DNA from: Desulfobulbus sp.
GTDB lineage: Bacteria; Desulfobacterota; Desulfobulbia; Desulfobulbales; Desulfobulbaceae
Direction: 5' to 3'
Length of the DNA: 35,124 bases
Assembly (NCBI GenBank): GCA_028684915.1
Contig: JAQUEZ010000054.1
Coordinates: forward strand, 1-35,124
Shown here: one piece after another, positions 1 to 10,700 of the stretch
Position numbering within the stretch: position 1 is the first letter of the stretch
Layout of the letters: each line of letters begins with the position of its first letter
The notes under the pieces: generated by a model
Database searches by the model: none
What the model was told of the DNA's origin: nothing
Seen by the model: the letters and a program-made list of their open reading frames with translations, nothing else
Made by a program: the position numbers and the translations under genes

Positions 1-2163
1 GGAATCTCCCATGGCCGACTGCAATCCGTTGATTTTTCGACCGCATTGACCGTGCCCGGGGTGCTCAAGGTGTTGACCTCCAAAGATGTACCTGGCCCCA
101 ACCGCCACGGTATTATCCATAAAGACATGCCGGTGCTGGCGGATGATCGCATCCTCTATCCTGGCGATGCGGTGGCCTTGGTGCTGGCTGAATCGCGGGA
201 AGCGTTGCGACTGGCAATGAAACAGGTGCGGGTGACCATCCAACCGTTACCGGGTGTCTTTGATCCGGAGACGGCGCTGGCAGACGAGGCGGTGCAGTTG
301 CACCAAGACTTTCCCCACAATCTCCTGATGGCGGCCGAAATTCGTAAAGGCGATGCCGTTTTTGCCCTTACGGAATGCGATGTCGTGGTGACGGGTGAGT
401 TTTTCACTCCGATGCAGGCTCATGCCTTTCTTGAGACTGAAAACGGCGTTGCCCGGCTGGAGGAGGACGGCGGTATCAGTCTGACCGTTTCCACTCAATC
501 TCCGTTCCGCGACCGTTTCGAGATCGGTAATGCACTGGGAATCCCTTTCGATATGATCCGCATTGTCAGCCCCAATCTAGGCGGCGGTTTCGGCGGCAAA
601 GATGGGGCCACGGTCCAGTGCCTACTGGCTCTTGCCGCGTTGCACGCCGAGGGGCGTCCGGTCAAGATGCAGTGGGATCGCGAGGAAAGTTTTATGGCTG
701 GGTACAAACGTCATTCCTGCAAACTCAGCTATCAACTGGGGGCAAAAACAAACGGAACGCTGCACGCCCTCCGCTGCCAATTAGTGTATGACACCGGCGC
801 CTATGCCCATCTCGGTGGCGAGGTGATGGAACTGGGGATGGAGCACGCCGGCGGCCCATACCGAATCCCCCACACCCTGATCGAAGGAAAATGCGTTTTT
901 ACCAACAATCCTATTGCCGGTGCCATGCGGGCCTTTGGTGTCTGCCAACCCACCTTTGCCTTTGAATCGATGATGGACCTGCTTGCCGTCAAGCTGGGGA
1001 TGGATCCGCTTGCATTGCGTTTGCACAATGGGCTGGTGGATGGAGACACAAACTGCGTGGGAATGCGCCTGACCACCTCGACCGGCATTGTTGGCTGCCT
1101 GGAGATCCTCCGTGCGCATCCACTGTGGCAGGATCGGGAGGCGTGGAAGCGACAAGCCCCGGCCCATACTCGGCGCGGCGTCGGTCTGGCGTCGGTGTTC
1201 AATGCGGCCGGTTATGGCGGTAAGGTGCGTGATGCGGCCATCGCCAAAGTGGAACTTTCCGCGCAAGGGGAGATCGTCGTCCATAATGCCGTCACGGATA
1301 TGGGGCAAGGCAATGCAAGCGCCTTCTTGCAAATCGCCGGGCAAATTCTCGGTCAGGATGCTTCCCATCTCACACTACGCCAACCGGATACCACCACTGC
1401 CTATCCTTCCGGCTCCTCGTCGGCAGGCCGCACCACCTATACCTTCGGCAATGCCCTGGTCAAGGCCTGTGAAGAACTGAAAGCCCGCCTGATCAATCGC
1501 GCCGGTATGATCTTTTTTCTCGATAATGACAAAGATCTGCAACTCGTCCCCGGCAAGGTAATCCATCCGCCGAGTGAACGGGAAATGCCCTTGCAACAAC
1601 TGGCCGCGTTCATGCCACAGGAAGACCGCGTCTGCATCAGTCAGTTTGTGGCGCCGATCTGTGAAGAAGTCCCGGATACGGCCAAGGGCTTTTTTATTGG
1701 TTTTCCCCATGTGATCTTCACCTACGGCGCCCATCTGGTACGCATTGAGGTTGACCTGGTGACCGGTGCAATTCGGGTCTGTGACTACCTCGCGGCCACC
1801 GATGGCGGCGCGGTTCTCAATCCTTGCATGTTCGACCAGCAGGTTCAGGGCGGCGTAGCTCAGGGCCTCGGTTATGCCCTGATGGAAGAGGTGGTGACCA
1901 GGAGCGGCGCGGTGAGGAGCGGCGATTTTGCGACCTATCTCATCCCGGGCGCCCTTGACCTGCCAGAGGTGCTTTCGTGCGCCTTCCAGGGAAATGAGCA
2001 TACGGGCCCCTTTGGTATGAAAGGAGTGGGGGAGGTGGCCTTGAACGGACCGCTGCCGGCTGTAGCTAATGGGGTTGCCAACGCCTGCTGTATGCGTATC
2101 TGTCAAGCACCGCTGACGCCGGAACGGATCTTGGAAGCATGGGAGAAACAGCAATGCGCCTGA
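1..2163 (+). CDS. Xanthine dehydrogenase-family molybdopterin-binding subunit (5' partial)
   Basis: Large catalytic subunit of a three-subunit molybdenum hydroxylase, which would hydroxylate a heteroaromatic or aldehyde substrate at a molybdenum-cytosine-dinucleotide-type centre. The frame is open to base 1, with residues before the TTG at 46 reading HGRLQSVDFSTAL, as in the N-terminal domain of the family. The true start therefore lies outside the window. Family motifs are visible in order: GGGFGGKDG (about residues 195-203), RAFGVCQP, SGSSSAGR, QGGVAQGLGYALMEE and KGVGE near the C-terminus, whose Glu is the expected catalytic base. The stop at 2161-2163 overlaps the start of the 2Fe-2S subunit, so the subunits are probably translationally coupled. 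Substrate cannot be decided from sequence; purines, nicotinate-like compounds or aldehydes are all possible. The family call is secure, the name xdh is not. Confidence 0.92.
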   Translation, partial: GISHGRLQSVDFSTALTVPGVLKVLTSKDVPGPNRHGIIHKDMPVLADDRILYPGDAVALVLAESREALRLAMKQVRVTIQPLPGVFDPETALADEAVQLHQDFPHNLLMAAEIRKGDAVFALTECDVVVTGEFFTPMQAHAFLETENGVARLEEDGGISLTVSTQSPFRDRFEIGNALGIPFDMIRIVSPNLGGGFGGKDGATVQCLLALAALHAEGRPVKMQWDREESFMAGYKRHSCKLSYQLGAKTNGTLHALRCQLVYDTGAYAHLGGEVMELGMEHAGGPYRIPHTLIEGKCVFTNNPIAGAMRAFGVCQPTFAFESMMDLLAVKLGMDPLALRLHNGLVDGDTNCVGMRLTTSTGIVGCLEILRAHPLWQDREAWKRQAPAHTRRGVGLASVFNAAGYGGKVRDAAIAKVELSAQGEIVVHNAVTDMGQGNASAFLQIAGQILGQDASHLTLRQPDTTTAYPSGSSSAGRTTYTFGNALVKACEELKARLINRAGMIFFLDNDKDLQLVPGKVIHPPSEREMPLQQLAAFMPQEDRVCISQFVAPICEEVPDTAKGFFIGFPHVIFTYGAHLVRIEVDLVTGAIRVCDYLAATDGGAVLNPCMFDQQVQGGVAQGLGYALMEEVVTRSGAVRSGDFATYLIPGALDLPEVLSCAFQGNEHTGPFGMKGVGEVALNGPLPAVANGVANACCMRICQAPLTPERILEAWEKQQCA

Positions 2164-2633
2164 CATTTACCCTTAATGGCAAAAAGATGGAAATAGACGC
2201 CCCCGATGACTTGCGGGTTGTGGATCTATTACGTGAGGATCTCGGCTTGACCGGCACCAAAGAAGGCTGCGGCACCGGTGAGTGCGGGGCCTGCACCGTT
2301 TTGGTGGATGGTGAAAGCCGCCTCTCTTGTCTGATGATGGCGGCACAATTATCGGGAACCGAGGTCACTACCGTGGAAGGGATGACGGCACATACCGACG
2401 GCGTCTTGCTCCAACAGGCCTTTGTCGAGGAGGGCGCGGTGCAGTGCGGGTTCTGCATTCCCGGCATGGAAATGGCAGCTTTAGCCCTGCTGCGGCATGA
2501 AGATGCCCCTTCGCGAGACACGATACGAGAAGGCCTTTCGGGTAACCTCTGCCGCTGTACCGGCTATGTCAAAATCGTTGATGCCGTCGAACGGGCGGCT
2601 GCGGATATTCGCTGCTGCAGGGAGGGGAAATGA
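2154..2633 (+). CDS. 2Fe-2S subunit of molybdenum hydroxylase (XdhC/CoxS type)
   Basis: Small electron-transfer subunit of about 159 residues carrying two 2Fe-2S clusters. The N-terminal plant-ferredoxin-like domain shows the CGTGECGACTVLVDG pattern plus a following Cys in SRLSC. The C-terminal domain shows CGFC and LCRCTGY, the second cluster. It would pass electrons from the molybdenum site to the FAD subunit. I chose the ATG at 2154 rather than the in-frame ATG at 2139, because GGGAG at 2141-2145 sits 8 bases before 2154. The gene overlaps the large subunit by 10 bases and its stop shares ATGA with the FAD-subunit start at 2630, typical of a coupled operon. All eight cluster cysteines are present. 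Confidence 0.94.
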   Translation: MRLTFTLNGKKMEIDAPDDLRVVDLLREDLGLTGTKEGCGTGECGACTVLVDGESRLSCLMMAAQLSGTEVTTVEGMTAHTDGVLLQQAFVEEGAVQCGFCIPGMEMAALALLRHEDAPSRDTIREGLSGNLCRCTGYVKIVDAVERAAADIRCCREGK

Positions 2634-3478
2634 GAACGGTCCTGACACCCTCGTGCCTGGAGGAGTTTTTTGTCTTGTTGGAGCAGTATCCAGAGGCCCT
2701 GCCCATTGCGGGCGGTACCGACCTGCTGATCAGGCTGCGAAACGTCATCGAACCGGATAACCGTCCTCTGCTCGCACTCAATGCCATACCCGAAGTACAC
2801 GGCATCCGCGAAGAAAGCGAAACCCTTTCCATCGGTGCTGCGGTAACTTTTTCCGGCATCATAAACGATCCCCTTATCCGCGAGCAGGTTCCGGTCTTGG
2901 CCTTGGCCGCCCGGAAAGTTGGCGGTCCGGCCATTCGCAACATGGCCACCATCGGCGGCAACATCTGCACCGCCTCTCCGGCCGGTGATTCGTTGCCACC
3001 GCTCTATGTCCTCGGGGCGAAGGTCGAAATCGCTGCGCGCCAAGGGATACGCCGCATGCCGATAGAAAAATTTATCCTTGGCCCAGGGCAGATCTCGCTG
3101 GGTGTTGGCGAAATAGTCACTCGTATTCAGCTGCCGCACCATGCCTGCTTCCCCTGGCAAACGTTCGAAAAGGTCGGGCGGCGCAGATCGTTGGCCATCG
3201 CCGTAACCAGCTTCGCCGGACAGGTTCGTCTTGCCATTGATGGCACGATAGCAGAGGCGCGGTTCGCCTGGGGAAGTGTCGCACCTACCGTCAAACGGCT
3301 CCCGGCACTGGAACAAGAGTTGGTCGGAGCCCGGCTTGAAAGCGAAACTCTCCGCCATGCTGCGGCAATGGTTCGCAGCGGTGTTTCTCCTATAGATGAC
3401 ATTCGCGCCACCGCGCACTATCGACGCACCGTGGCCGGTAACGTCCTGGTCCGTTTTCTGGAGGGGCTTCGTGCCTAA
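2630..3478 (+). CDS. FAD-binding subunit of molybdenum hydroxylase (XdhB/CoxM type)
   Basis: Medium subunit of 282 residues, the usual length for a CoxM/XdhB protein. It holds FAD and hands electrons to the final acceptor. Two FAD-binding motifs are visible: PIAGGTDLLIRL (about residues 24-35) and ATIGGNICTASPAGDSLPPL (about 104-123). The C-terminal part (from about 165) resembles the CO-dehydrogenase flavoprotein C-terminal domain and ends in the typical AHYRRTVAGNVLVR stretch. There is no four-cysteine insertion of the 4-hydroxybenzoyl-CoA reductase type. The start overlaps the 2Fe-2S stop by ATGA, and the end overlaps the transporter start by 8 bases. Order large-2Fe-2S-FAD-transporter indicates one transcript for uptake and oxidation of a small molecule. 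Confidence 0.93.
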   Translation: MRTVLTPSCLEEFFVLLEQYPEALPIAGGTDLLIRLRNVIEPDNRPLLALNAIPEVHGIREESETLSIGAAVTFSGIINDPLIREQVPVLALAARKVGGPAIRNMATIGGNICTASPAGDSLPPLYVLGAKVEIAARQGIRRMPIEKFILGPGQISLGVGEIVTRIQLPHHACFPWQTFEKVGRRRSLAIAVTSFAGQVRLAIDGTIAEARFAWGSVAPTVKRLPALEQELVGARLESETLRHAAAMVRSGVSPIDDIRATAHYRRTVAGNVLVRFLEGLRA

Positions 3479-4643
3479 ACATTCCCCGCTGTTCTCGCCT
3501 GGCTTTCTGCTGATCAATCTCCAGTTTGCCCTGGTTACAGCCATTGCCGCCTCTTTTTTTTCGTTTTCAGGGTATCTCAGCCAATTGGGAGTGCGTCCAG
3601 CCATGGTGGGGTTCATACTCAGTGCCGATGGATTGGCGGCATTGATCGTTCAGCCACTGATTACCCCTCTGGTGCATATTGGCAACGCCCGCCGCTGGCT
3701 TTTCGGCGGTTCGCTCCTTTTTTCAGCCGCGCTTTTCATGGTCGGGCATGTCTCCACTGTATCGTTGCTGGTGGTTGCACGCCTGTTGCAAGGGACCGGT
3801 TTTATATGCGTCCTGGCTTCGTTGATCACCATGATTGTCCCCTGTATTCCTCCCGGAATGAGCGGACGTGCCTTTGGCTATGTCTCGCTGGTGCGCCTGA
3901 TTCCTTACGCGGTTATTCCACTGCTCTTTGATCTGTTTGCCATCGCGCCGTCATCTTTTGCCATCGTGCTTGATGTGGCGGCACTGACGGCACTTCTGCC
4001 GGTTGTCGTTCTCATGGTTCCTCTTAGGCCGTTGGCCGAAGCCCCTGACAGTGCAAGTTCGCCTGGCATGGCCGGCATGGCGGCCAGTTTGAGTTCTCGA
4101 CCGGTATTATTGTTACTCACCTCGGCGCTGCTTTTTTTCTGCGGTTATTCGGCCATTTTCTTTTACCTCAAACAATTTGCCACCTCTGTGGGGATTACCT
4201 CCGCCAGTCTCTTTTTTACCATCGCCACCCTGACGATGATTGGTATCCGTCTGCTCGGTGGTTGGTTGTTCGACCGCTATAGTAAAGTGTTCCTCTGCGC
4301 TGCCGGATTGTTTACTGTAGCCGTCTGTTACGGGCTGCTCCCGTTGTGCCACTCCAGCCGGATGTTTTTTATACTGGCTGTTTTTTCCGGTCTCGGTTGG
4401 GGGATTGCCATGCCCCTTCAGGCCGCGGCCATGTTTGATATTTCGCCCCCTTCGGTCCGCGCCATGAACCAAAACTTGCTGCTGGTCATGATGCAGGGCG
4501 GCTTTTTTCTGGGGCCGTTTTTGGGCGGACAACTCATTGCCCGCTTCGGCTATACCACCCTTTTCTTCGGCCTCGCTCTCTCCGGGATAGCTGCCGGATT
4601 CCTGATGACTGCCATCAAACCACCGAGACCTCAGAAGGCGTAA
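3471..4643 (+). CDS. MFS transporter, YfcJ/YhhS-like
   Basis: Integral membrane protein of 390 residues with about twelve hydrophobic segments, the normal size for a major facilitator. Visible features are the first helix around FLLINLQFALVTAIAASFF, a GYLSQLGVRPAMVGFILS stretch, the RLLQGTG motif in helix 4 and a C-terminal half resuming at LLLLTSALLFFCGYSAIFF. I chose GTG at 3471, giving VPKHSPLFSP, because GGAGGGG at 3460-3466 lies just upstream. A longer reading from 3396 would run far into the FAD subunit. It is the last gene of the molybdenum hydroxylase operon, so it probably moves that enzyme's substrate or product; this is inference from position. The next gene converges on it after 150 bases with no clear intrinsic terminator. 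Confidence 0.88.
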   Translation: MPKHSPLFSPGFLLINLQFALVTAIAASFFSFSGYLSQLGVRPAMVGFILSADGLAALIVQPLITPLVHIGNARRWLFGGSLLFSAALFMVGHVSTVSLLVVARLLQGTGFICVLASLITMIVPCIPPGMSGRAFGYVSLVRLIPYAVIPLLFDLFAIAPSSFAIVLDVAALTALLPVVVLMVPLRPLAEAPDSASSPGMAGMAASLSSRPVLLLLTSALLFFCGYSAIFFYLKQFATSVGITSASLFFTIATLTMIGIRLLGGWLFDRYSKVFLCAAGLFTVAVCYGLLPLCHSSRMFFILAVFSGLGWGIAMPLQAAAMFDISPPSVRAMNQNLLLVMMQGGFFLGPFLGGQLIARFGYTTLFFGLALSGIAAGFLMTAIKPPRPQKA

Positions 4644-4794
4644 TGCGTGTCTATATCTGCAACGATGGACCCGCCATGAATGCATCCGGCTGAATCGGAT
4701 AAGGCGCCAGATTTTTGTGGTGCCAATATATTCAGCAGCGCGATCCTTTCATCCCTCCTCCTTTTTTGATAAAAATCCTGTGTCCGTAGAACAG

Positions 4795-7700
4795 TTATTT
4801 TCCTAAATTTTCCTCTGTTTTGTCGGTCGGTACCGGTGTCCTCACCTCGACCGCATGTTCCTGGTGATCATCAATCAGGTGGATGGCGCCATCGTTTTGT
4901 TCAAGACCATCCACTGTTACTTGCATTGCGCCGCTCACGGTTTTTGTTTGCATAATCCTGATGTGGTAGAGGGTCTCACGATAGCGGTAGTGCATAGTAA
5001 ATTCCCCCCAATCTGCAGGGAGGCAGGGGATAAAGCGGAGAATGTTTACCTCAAGTTTAACTCCGAGGAGGGATTCTACCAGCAGGCGGTACATCCATGC
5101 AGCCGATCCCGTATACCAGGTCCAGCCTCCACGACCGATATGGGGAGGTACCGCGTAGACGTCGGCGGCAACAACGTAGGGTTCCACCTTATAGATGTCG
5201 ATCTCTTCGGGCGAGCGCGCATGGTGGATCGGGTTGATCAAATCAAAGAGTTCCCAGGCCCGAAGGTGATCCCCCAAGCGGGCAAAGGCCATGGTCGCCC
5301 AGATGGCCGCATGCGTATACTGGCCGCCATTTTCCCGGACCCCGGGGACATACCCTTTGATGTAACCGGGCTGGAGCTCGGATGTGTCAAAAGGCGGATC
5401 AAGGAGTTGTATCAACCGGTCCTGACGGCGAACAAGGCGCTCATTCAACGATTCCATTGCCTGGTGCGAACGTTCTGGATCTCCGGCTCCGGACAGGACC
5501 GACCAACTTTGGGCAATCGAATCGATCTGGCATTCCGGATTGCTTGACGATCCCAGGGGGGTGCCGTCGTCAAAATAGGCACGGCGGTACCACTGGCCAT
5601 CCCATCCATGTTCCTTGATGTTGCGGCGGAGCACCATTGCCTCTTCCGTGCAGTTCTTTGCAAACTCCATGTCGTCGCGTGCCCGGGCGATTTCGGAGAA
5701 TCGCTCCAGCACTTCATAGAGGAAAAAGCCCAGCCATACGCTTTCTCCCTTGCCTTGGATGCCAATCAGATCCATGCCGTCGTTCCAGTCGCCGGAGCCG
5801 ATAAGCGGCAGGCCATGTTCACCAAAGGTGAGGCCGTGGACAATAGCGCGGACACAGTGTTCATACAGACTTGCCGTTTCTTCCGATTGACCGGGAAGGT
5901 CGTAATACGAGTCCTCATCCGCCTTGACCGGGCGGCCCAAAACAAAATGGACTGCTTCATCAAGTATACCTGTGTCTCCAGTGGTTTGCACATAGCAGGA
6001 GACAACCAGGGGCAACCAGAGGTAATCGTCCGAGCAACGGGTGCGGACACCACGATCCAGCGGCGGATGCCACCAGTGTTGCACATCGCCTTCCGGGAAT
6101 TGATGGGATGCCGCCAAGAGCAGGTGTTCGCGCACAAGATGTGGCCTGGCATAGATCAGTGCCATCACATCCTGCAATTGATCACGGAATCCAAAGGCTC
6201 CACCTGATTGGTAGGTAGCACTCCGCGCCCACATACGGCAGGATAGGATTTGATAGAGCAGCCAGCCGTTGACCAGCACATTGACGGATTGATCCGGGGT
6301 TTCCACTTGTATCGCACCCAGGGTGTGTTTCCAGTGCTGCCAGACGAGATCAAGGGCAGTGCGTGCCGCAGTTGGGCCGCGAAAACGATGTACCAGATTG
6401 TTGGCCTCCTCAAGGTTATGGCCCACACCGAGCTTGAAAATTATTTCGCGCTCTTGCCCGGCGGCCAGCTCAAAGCTCACTTGAATTGCGCCGCATGGAT
6501 CAAGGGCCGCGCCGACCCTGCCCGAAAGGTGGGTACGGGTCATGGCGGCGGGTGCTTGCAGGGTGCCGTTGCGGCCAAGGAATTCCGTTCGATCCCCAGT
6601 CATGGTGCGGACGGTGTCATCGACGGCGAAAAAGGCCGTCCGGTTACTAAATTCTGTATTGTAGGGGTTGCGCGCTAGGAGCGCTCCACTGGCCGGATCG
6701 ATCTCGGTTACCACATGCATGGTCGACTTTGGTCGTAGATCGCCTAACACCCACTCAACATAGCCGGTGGCCGAAAGCCGACGGTGCCGTCCCGACTCAT
6801 TGCGCACCTTGAGCACCATAAATTTCACCGCTGCGTCCAGGGCCACGTACACGGTCAGTTCGGAGCTGATACCGCGTTCGGTGTGTTCAAAGATGCTATA
6901 GCCGAATCCGTGTCGGGTGGCGTAAGGGGTTGCGCCGCGACAGGGAAGGGGCGTGGGCGACCAGAAATGGCCGCGTTCTTCATCGCGGAGGTACAACGCC
7001 TCTCCCGTCGAATCGCAGACCGGATCGTTTGCCCAAGGCGTCAGGCGGAATTCGTGCGCATTCTCAGCCCAGGTATAGGCTAGGCCACTTTCGGAAATTA
7101 TGGTGCCGAATTGCGGATTGGCCAAGACATTGACCCAAGGTGCCGGCGTCAGCTGCCCCTGGGCGGTGGTAATGACGTATTCACGACCGTCCGGGGTAAA
7201 CCCGCCGAGTCCGTTGAAGAACGAGAGGTCGAGGCGGGGGTTAGGCGCGACAGGCAGGGGGTCGGAGCGATGGGTACGGGTCGGGATCAAGGCAGGGACA
7301 GTTGCTTCCAGCACGTTCCGTCCTTTGATTTGTTCCGCCAGCGAACCACGTTTGTCGGAAATAATGGCGCGGGCGACGGTTTGGATCAGGATACGGTCTT
7401 CTTCCGCTATCTGATCGCCGGGCCGGACAAAAATACCGCCGGGGCGATCAATGACGTTGGCTTCGACACCGGCGGCAATCAACCCCATGATCTGATCATG
7501 GAGGAGTTGCCGGTAACCGGCACGGTCTTCGTTCCAAATTACCAGGTCGACCGACAGCCCTTTGAGGCGCCAGTAGGCGTGGGCTTGCACCAATTGTCGG
7601 ACTAACTCGATATTGGCTGGATCTTCGATTTGCAGCAACACAATTGGCAAATCGCCGGAGATAGCGTAGCCCCAGAGGCCGGACTGGCCGCGTCGATTTT

Positions 7701-10700
7701 TAATGAGAAGGCTTGGTTCAGCCCGTAGAGTAGGGTTGTTGTAGATGATTGAACCGGCCAGGCGGCGATAGAGTTGGGAATCAGCCTCCGAGGCATTGAA
7801 TTGGCGGAGCAGGACCTGGCCATGGGTCCAGGCGAGATCAAAAACACGATCCGCCAGTCGCCGATCCTGGTGTTTTTCCACCAGGCGCAAGGCGTCGTCC
7901 CTGGTTTCACCGATGCCGGAAACCAGGTTGATCGTTACCGATTCTTCGGCCTGAAGTATGATTCGGTAGCGGATAGCGACGATCGGATCGAGCACCGACC
8001 CTTCGCTGTTGGAAAGAGCCCCGGTGAAAAAATCAGCGTTCCCGCTCATCGCCTGGGGGGACGCCACGGTGTTGCCCCGGCCGATGAAACGCAGACGGTC
8101 GGTTTCATAGGAAATATCGCCGACTTCGGCGCCATGCACGGCCATCAGATGGAACATCCATGGCGTTTGTTCGTTGACGGACCGCGGTCGCCGCGTGCAG
8201 AGAATGGCCCGCTGTTCGCGGATGATCTCGGTCTGAACAAAGAGATTGCTGAACGCCGGATGGAGCGCGTCGCCTGCGGGCGGGGCCAGAACGACTTCGG
8301 CATAACTGGTGACATCGATTGTTTTGCGTTTACGCGAACGATTGGTCAGGGTAATCCGGCGAACTTCGACATCATCCTCGGAGGAAACCACCACTTCGGT
8401 GTAGGCATCCATTTCGTCGTGACGGCAACGGAACTCAGCTCGTTCTTCGGAAAAGACCGTCTCGAAAGCGTCTGATTGCCGCAACACCGGTTGATGGGTT
8501 GTTGACCAGAACGTGCCGCTGGCAACGTCGCGGATGTAACAGAAAGATCCCCAGTTGTCGCAGGTGCTGTCTTCGCGCCAACGGGTGACGGCCAAGTCTT
8601 GCCAGCGGCTATAGCCGCCACCGGCGTTGGTTACCATCACATGGTATCTGCCGTTGGAGAGCAGTTGCACCTCCGGATTCGGTGTGTCCGGGCTGTTGAA
8701 AACCCGCATAGGCGTATCCACTGTGGTGGACGTTTCCTGGGAGGCGGCAAGCTCGGTCGAATGGGTAAAGAGGGTGGTCCCTTTGGGGATTCGTTCCTGC
8801 AACAACAGCAGGGTGGCCTGAAATAAGGGCTCGGTCTCGAATCGTTTTTGCATGGGCCGGTCCAGCAGCAAGTACGCCAGCGAGAGCAGACTCATTCCCT
8901 GATGGTGGGCCATGAAAGACCGTACCACTACGTTTTCCACCCCACGGGGGAGACGGGAAGGTGTATAATCGATCGCTTCGTAGAAGCCGAATCGTCCCAT
9001 AAAGCCTATATCGGCCATCCGCTCGAGATTCAGGCAGGCTTTTTCGGGATCGACCATCAGCGCCAGCGCAGTAGCGTAGGGCGCAATGACCAGATCCTCA
9101 GCCAGGCCGCGTTTGAGTCCGAGGCCGGGTACACCAAAGGCACGATATTGATAGTTGAGATGGGCATCAATGGCGTTGTAACCGCATTCCGAAACGCCCC
9201 ATGGTGTTCCGGATTTTCGTCCGTAATCGATCTGGCTGGCAACAGCGCCCCTACAGGTTTGGTCAAGCAGCGTATCCTCGTAGGTGGGCATCACCAGAAG
9301 CGGCATCAGGTATTCGAACATCGATCCGCTCCAGGAGAGGAGCACCGATCCGCAGCCGGTGGTGGTCAATAGGCGTCCTAAGGCAAACCAGGTTTCCTGT
9401 GGCAAACCACCTTGGGCAATGGCAACGAAACTGGCAAACCGTGCCTCGGACGCCAGGAGGTCGTAGTAGCTTGCGTCCTGGCGATGGTCGCCGGTGTTGT
9501 AGCCAATGGCCAGGAGCCGACGCGAGGTGTCGAAAAGGAAACCGTATTCCATTTGCGCCATCTTGTTTGCCTGGAGGGCCAAGCGTTCAAGCGTGGCAAT
9601 TCGTTCATCGGCGCGGCAACTGGCTTCTTTGATGTGTGCGATGATCGGCTCCAGCCAGGCCGTTTCCTCAGCGCTTTCCCCCAGCGCAAGGCGGCTTTCA
9701 AGAGACGGCAGAATTTGGTCGGCCAACGCTGCCAGTTGGCGCAAGGTGGGTATGCGGTTGAGATCGGGCAAGGCCGCAGTCCCCTGGTGCATAGACGTAT
9801 TCTCCAGCCACGGCGCGAGCAATGACAGCTCGTCGAGTCCATCGTGGCACTGACGGACAAAACTCTGCATCCACCAGGCCAGGGAGCTTTCGCTCTCCAC
9901 ATTCCCAGCTTCTGCACCCTTTATCGCTGCCTCTGCCGCAGGCGCCCAGGTCGCAAGGTGCAGGCGTAGGGCAGCAAGGTCGGTAGGTTGAGCATAAATG
10001 ACGGCCGCCAGTTGTTGATGCAGTAAGGCAATCCGAGCCTCGGTGGCAGGAAGGAGGGCTGCCGTTTCCAAGGCAATGTTGAGGCTATCCTCAAGGCCCT
10101 CAAAAAAACGTTTTCCGAGAATGACTTCGTCGGCAAGACCAAGCAATCCTTGTCGCAGAACCAGCAGATGACCGGCAAGATTGCCGCTGTCAACCGAGGA
10201 AATATAGAGGGGCAGCAAAGGTTTAAGCGATTGGGTGTCGTACCAGTTGTAAAAATGCCCCCGGTATCTTTCCAGGCTTTCCATGGTGCAGAGGGCATTG
10301 GTGGTGCGTTCGATTAATTTTCCCGGGGAAATATAACCAAAATCGCAGGCCGAAAGGTTGGCCAGTAGCGATAATCCCATGTTGGTGGGAGAGGTGCGAT
10401 GCGCAACGACAGCAATGGGGTGTTCCTGGAAGTTATCAGGTGGTAGCCAATAATCTTCCGGTCCGACAAAGGTTTCGAAAAACACCCAGGTTTTGCGGGC
10501 CATGGAGTGGAGAAAGACGGTCTGCTCGGGTAAGAGCCGTGCTTGTCGGGGAGCAGGCGACCGGCCGGTCCACCAGGCAACCACTGGGGAAGAGAGCCAG
10601 AGAAGCAAGATGGGCGTTGCCGACCACAAAGAGGACGGCCGCAGGAACCCCAGAACCAACACCGCAGTTGCGGCCAGAATCGGCGCGATTCCCATGGCTC